Both the position numbers and the translations under genes were made by a program. Source: Heterodera schachtii (Eukaryota > Nematoda > Chromadorea > Rhabditida > Heteroderidae). From it: a stretch of DNA of 64,000 nt. Shown in pieces: positions 61,396 through 64,000 of the stretch (positions within the stretch are counted from its first letter, which is position 1; every line of letters starts with the position of its first letter). The notes below the pieces were generated by a model that was not told the DNA's origin, searched no databases, and saw nothing but the letters and a program-made list of their open reading frames with translations. The stretch lies in assembly GCA_023374025.1 (NCBI GenBank), contig SIJG01000125.1:262841-326840 (forward strand), written 5' to 3'.

Positions 61396-63410
61396 CTATG
61401 AAGCTTATTTGATTTTTTCGTTACTAATTATAGAATATATGTTTCTATTTTAGGAAAACCAAAATTGGTTATAAAGGGCTCGCTTTAAAACATACTACGA
61501 AACATAGTAAACAATTCGCTAGCCTGATAATAAAATGGATTCTATTAGTCTTGATAATTTTTAATAAAAATGGGAAGTGAGACCGGACACAAAAATATTA
61601 AGAATATTTCTAATTATTTAGTCATTTCTATTACAGAAATTGACAGTACATTTTAATTTAAAAAAGCCTTGAAATTTATTCGAAAAGATATTATTATTTC
61701 AGCAAAATAAAAATATTAATACAAACTATAAAAGAATAAAAAGATACCACAAAGGTTAAAAATCAAAATATATAAGATTTATTAATTTGATGCTGATTAA
61801 AACAAGACGGTTTTTAAAAATAATTCTTGGTCAATATTTAACCATAATAATAATTAACACGAACACACTGGAAAATAATAATAATATGTCTAATTTTGTA
61901 AAGAGACATTGGGCAGCAGCCGATAAAGCAGCAGTTTGCTTATAAAGGGATTCAAATGAAAATGGATCCACTTGAAATAAATTTATTACTTTTTGTGCAA
62001 CGTTCCAAGCAAAGGTACTACATAGTTAATGAGTGGGAGTGAGGGAATTCATTACCCTAAATAAAAACGAAAACTAAAAATAATTTAAAAGTTGGTTTTT
62101 TGAAATTTGACTAACTACAAAACAAAGGAGAAATATAAGTTTCTCACCAAATATTTCTAAATGGATTAAAATTTGATAATTAATATGAATTAATAATAAT
62201 TTGTAAAAATATAGTGAGTGTTGACCTAGAATATTCAGAAAAATAAATAAATAAACTACTAAACGCAATATTTAAAAATTTAATTATTTTTATACGTTTG
62301 ATAAAAATGGAAATAATGATAATCCGATTAAATTATAACAAATAAAAGGTCGCAGACTATATATATCTTATAGATCAGCAGCTGTTTTCCTACGCTTATT
62401 TTTAATATATTTGAGTATGTATAAAATTTAATTCATATTTCTTAAAATTTTATTAATTTCAGTTTATGAACATACAAAATTTATTTAATAAAAAAATAAT
62501 TTATTGAATAAAAAAATACATTAAAATTATATTTTGTTTTAAAATTTCCTCATCAAGTTACTGAAAAATGTTAAAAGAGTCAGGATGCAAAAATCAAAAA
62601 TTATTGTTATCCGAAAAAATTGCAAAAAATTAGGAAAAAAATAAAAATCCTATACAATATTTTGAATAAGATGAAATAATGGAACTATACAAATGTTTTA
62701 TCGTGCATGCATTTTACGAGCCTAATATAATGAAAAATAAGTAACACCAAATATAATAAAACTTAATTATAGAATGACATGCTCCCGTCTAAGTATATAT
62801 TTTTAATTGAATATATAAACATCTATGTATAAAAAAAATTAAAGGCTTATCTGTTTACAGAATTTGTATTTTATTTTTATTAATTTTATTATAGTGATGA
62901 TAATTTTTCGGGTGGCATTATCAATTTAAAAAACAATTTACTGGCTTTTTAAATACTGCTTATATTTATTTCAACTTAGTGTTTTATAAATTTGCAATAC
63001 AGAAGAGTTTTTTAATAATTTATGGAATTTTATTTATATGTCAAATTAATTATTTTTTCATGTAACTATAGGTTACGCTTTTCATAAAGCGAAAAAGCAC
63101 AACTCCTACTGACGATTTTTTTTATTCAATTTCTAGTTGTCTGTGATTTTGCTCTTGTCAATCACATTTGAGAAGTTTACCAAGCGCGGCTGAGATTTTA
63201 TTCTCAATTAGTTTATTTAAAATTTTTATTTTGATTTTTAAAATAAATTAGAAAATATATGAATATTATTTAAATCGAAAAAAAATTTTAAAAATGTAAA
63301 ATAATTTTTGTATATGTTAATAGCACCTTTATATTCTTTTAAAATTATTAATCAAATTCTCTATAAATCTATTTTTCTAAAAAGGTAATTTATAGCCAAT
63401 TATTACTCCT
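61396..63410. other. AT-rich DNA without recognisable genes
   Basis: A/T runs with no recognised gene. The 64-codon minus-strand frame at 62074-62268 is of the chance type. Confidence 0.5.
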
Positions 63411-63938
63411 AAATCTTTGGGCGTAATTGGACTTTCAATTACGGAAATCCGTAATCCGTATTTACTGCGATTTTCTAATTTCGGATTCCGTAATCCGTCA
63501 TGACGGGGGTTTTTGAGACTAAAATTGCATCATTAATCATTAGGGTTAGTTTATCTAATATTTCAATATTATTAAAAATTTCTAAAAAGCTTAAATGAAC
63601 AAAAATAGGGGCATAGCGACAAAAATGCCCTATTTTGTAGGCGAAAACTCAAATTAGGGTGTAGCCTTAATAATACTACACATTACCAAGAATAAGTCTG
63701 ATTTTTTCTTAAATAACTCATGAAATAGGGTAGCCCTTTAAATAAAAACAGAAAAAATTGTTTTATAAAAAATAATCTTACAGGAAATTGTTTAAAAAAT
63801 AATCCCAAAAACCCAATTACGTATCAAAATTACGGAAAAATCCCAAAAACCCGTAAAGCGTAATCCGTAATTACGGGGTCCAAAAAGGCCGTAATTACTT
63901 TAATCCGTAACCCGCATCCGTAATTACGCCCAGCCCTG
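63411..63938. mobile_element. hAT-like element with CCGTAATTACGG motifs
   Basis: The right end reads inward CAGGGCTGGGCGTAATTACG. The left end has TGGGCGTAATT at 63418 but its outermost bases are degenerate. TAATCCGTAATTACGG-like motifs, themselves palindromic, cluster at both ends (63440-63500 and 63810-63930). No 8-bp duplication is found, so the left terminus is probably decayed. The body is about 530 bp with no coding frame. Confidence 0.6.
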
Positions 63939-64000
63939 CTTCAGATAGACCATTTGTACTTAAACAAAAGAATTCCTTGGTATTTATTGGAAGAATTGTT

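Overview
The window is a very AT-rich, almost gene-free piece of a metazoan nuclear genome. Most of it is A/T homopolymer and low-complexity DNA in which short open frames occur by chance. There are no operons, ribosome binding sites, tRNAs or rRNAs. The clearest protein gene is an ORF1-type retrotransposon protein (56897-57655) of a kind I associate with nematodes and some other invertebrates. That, the base composition and the mix of hAT-like and foldback/MULE-like DNA elements make an AT-rich nematode my best guess, held loosely. One run of ten N (10131-10140) shows this is a draft scaffold.

Layout. 1-6159: AT-rich DNA with no recognised gene. 6160-13574: a repeat cluster holding a 380-bp hAT-like element with an 8-bp target duplication (6168-6547), three near-identical 1.2-kb tandem units whose junction lies at the hAT terminus, the N gap, a 411-bp satellite, and a second hAT relative (12683-13352) with a 20-bp perfect terminal inverted repeat and an 8-bp duplication, inside older element debris. 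19363-21083: a 303-bp satellite. 23845-24827: a foldback-type element whose ends are inverted arrays of a short motif, with a 9-bp duplication. 28973-31373: a long inverted repeat around a 1.5-kb spacer. 39720-40800: a GC-rich island with G-runs, a hairpin minisatellite and a TATA-like palindrome. 41432-41692: the best non-transposon gene candidate, an 86-residue basic protein. 43566-44763: a 1.2-kb hAT-like element with internal GC hairpins. 51188-51805: a diverged, partly inverted relative of the 411-bp satellite. 53919-54212: a second foldback-type element with a 9-bp duplication. 55613-55785, 58262-58400, 58527-59200 and 63411-63938: fragments or ends of further hAT-like elements. 56897-57965: ORF1 plus a LINE-like 3' end, with no ORF2 between them.

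The biology here is mobile and repetitive DNA. No transposase or reverse transcriptase is encoded in the window, so all the DNA elements must have been moved by enzymes from elsewhere. The points most worth following are: (i) foldback elements that share a terminal pattern but carry different internal repeat motifs; (ii) two hAT families in which the terminal and several subterminal motifs differ by the same base change; (iii) satellites built on or broken by transposon ends; (iv) an ORF1-only retroposon.
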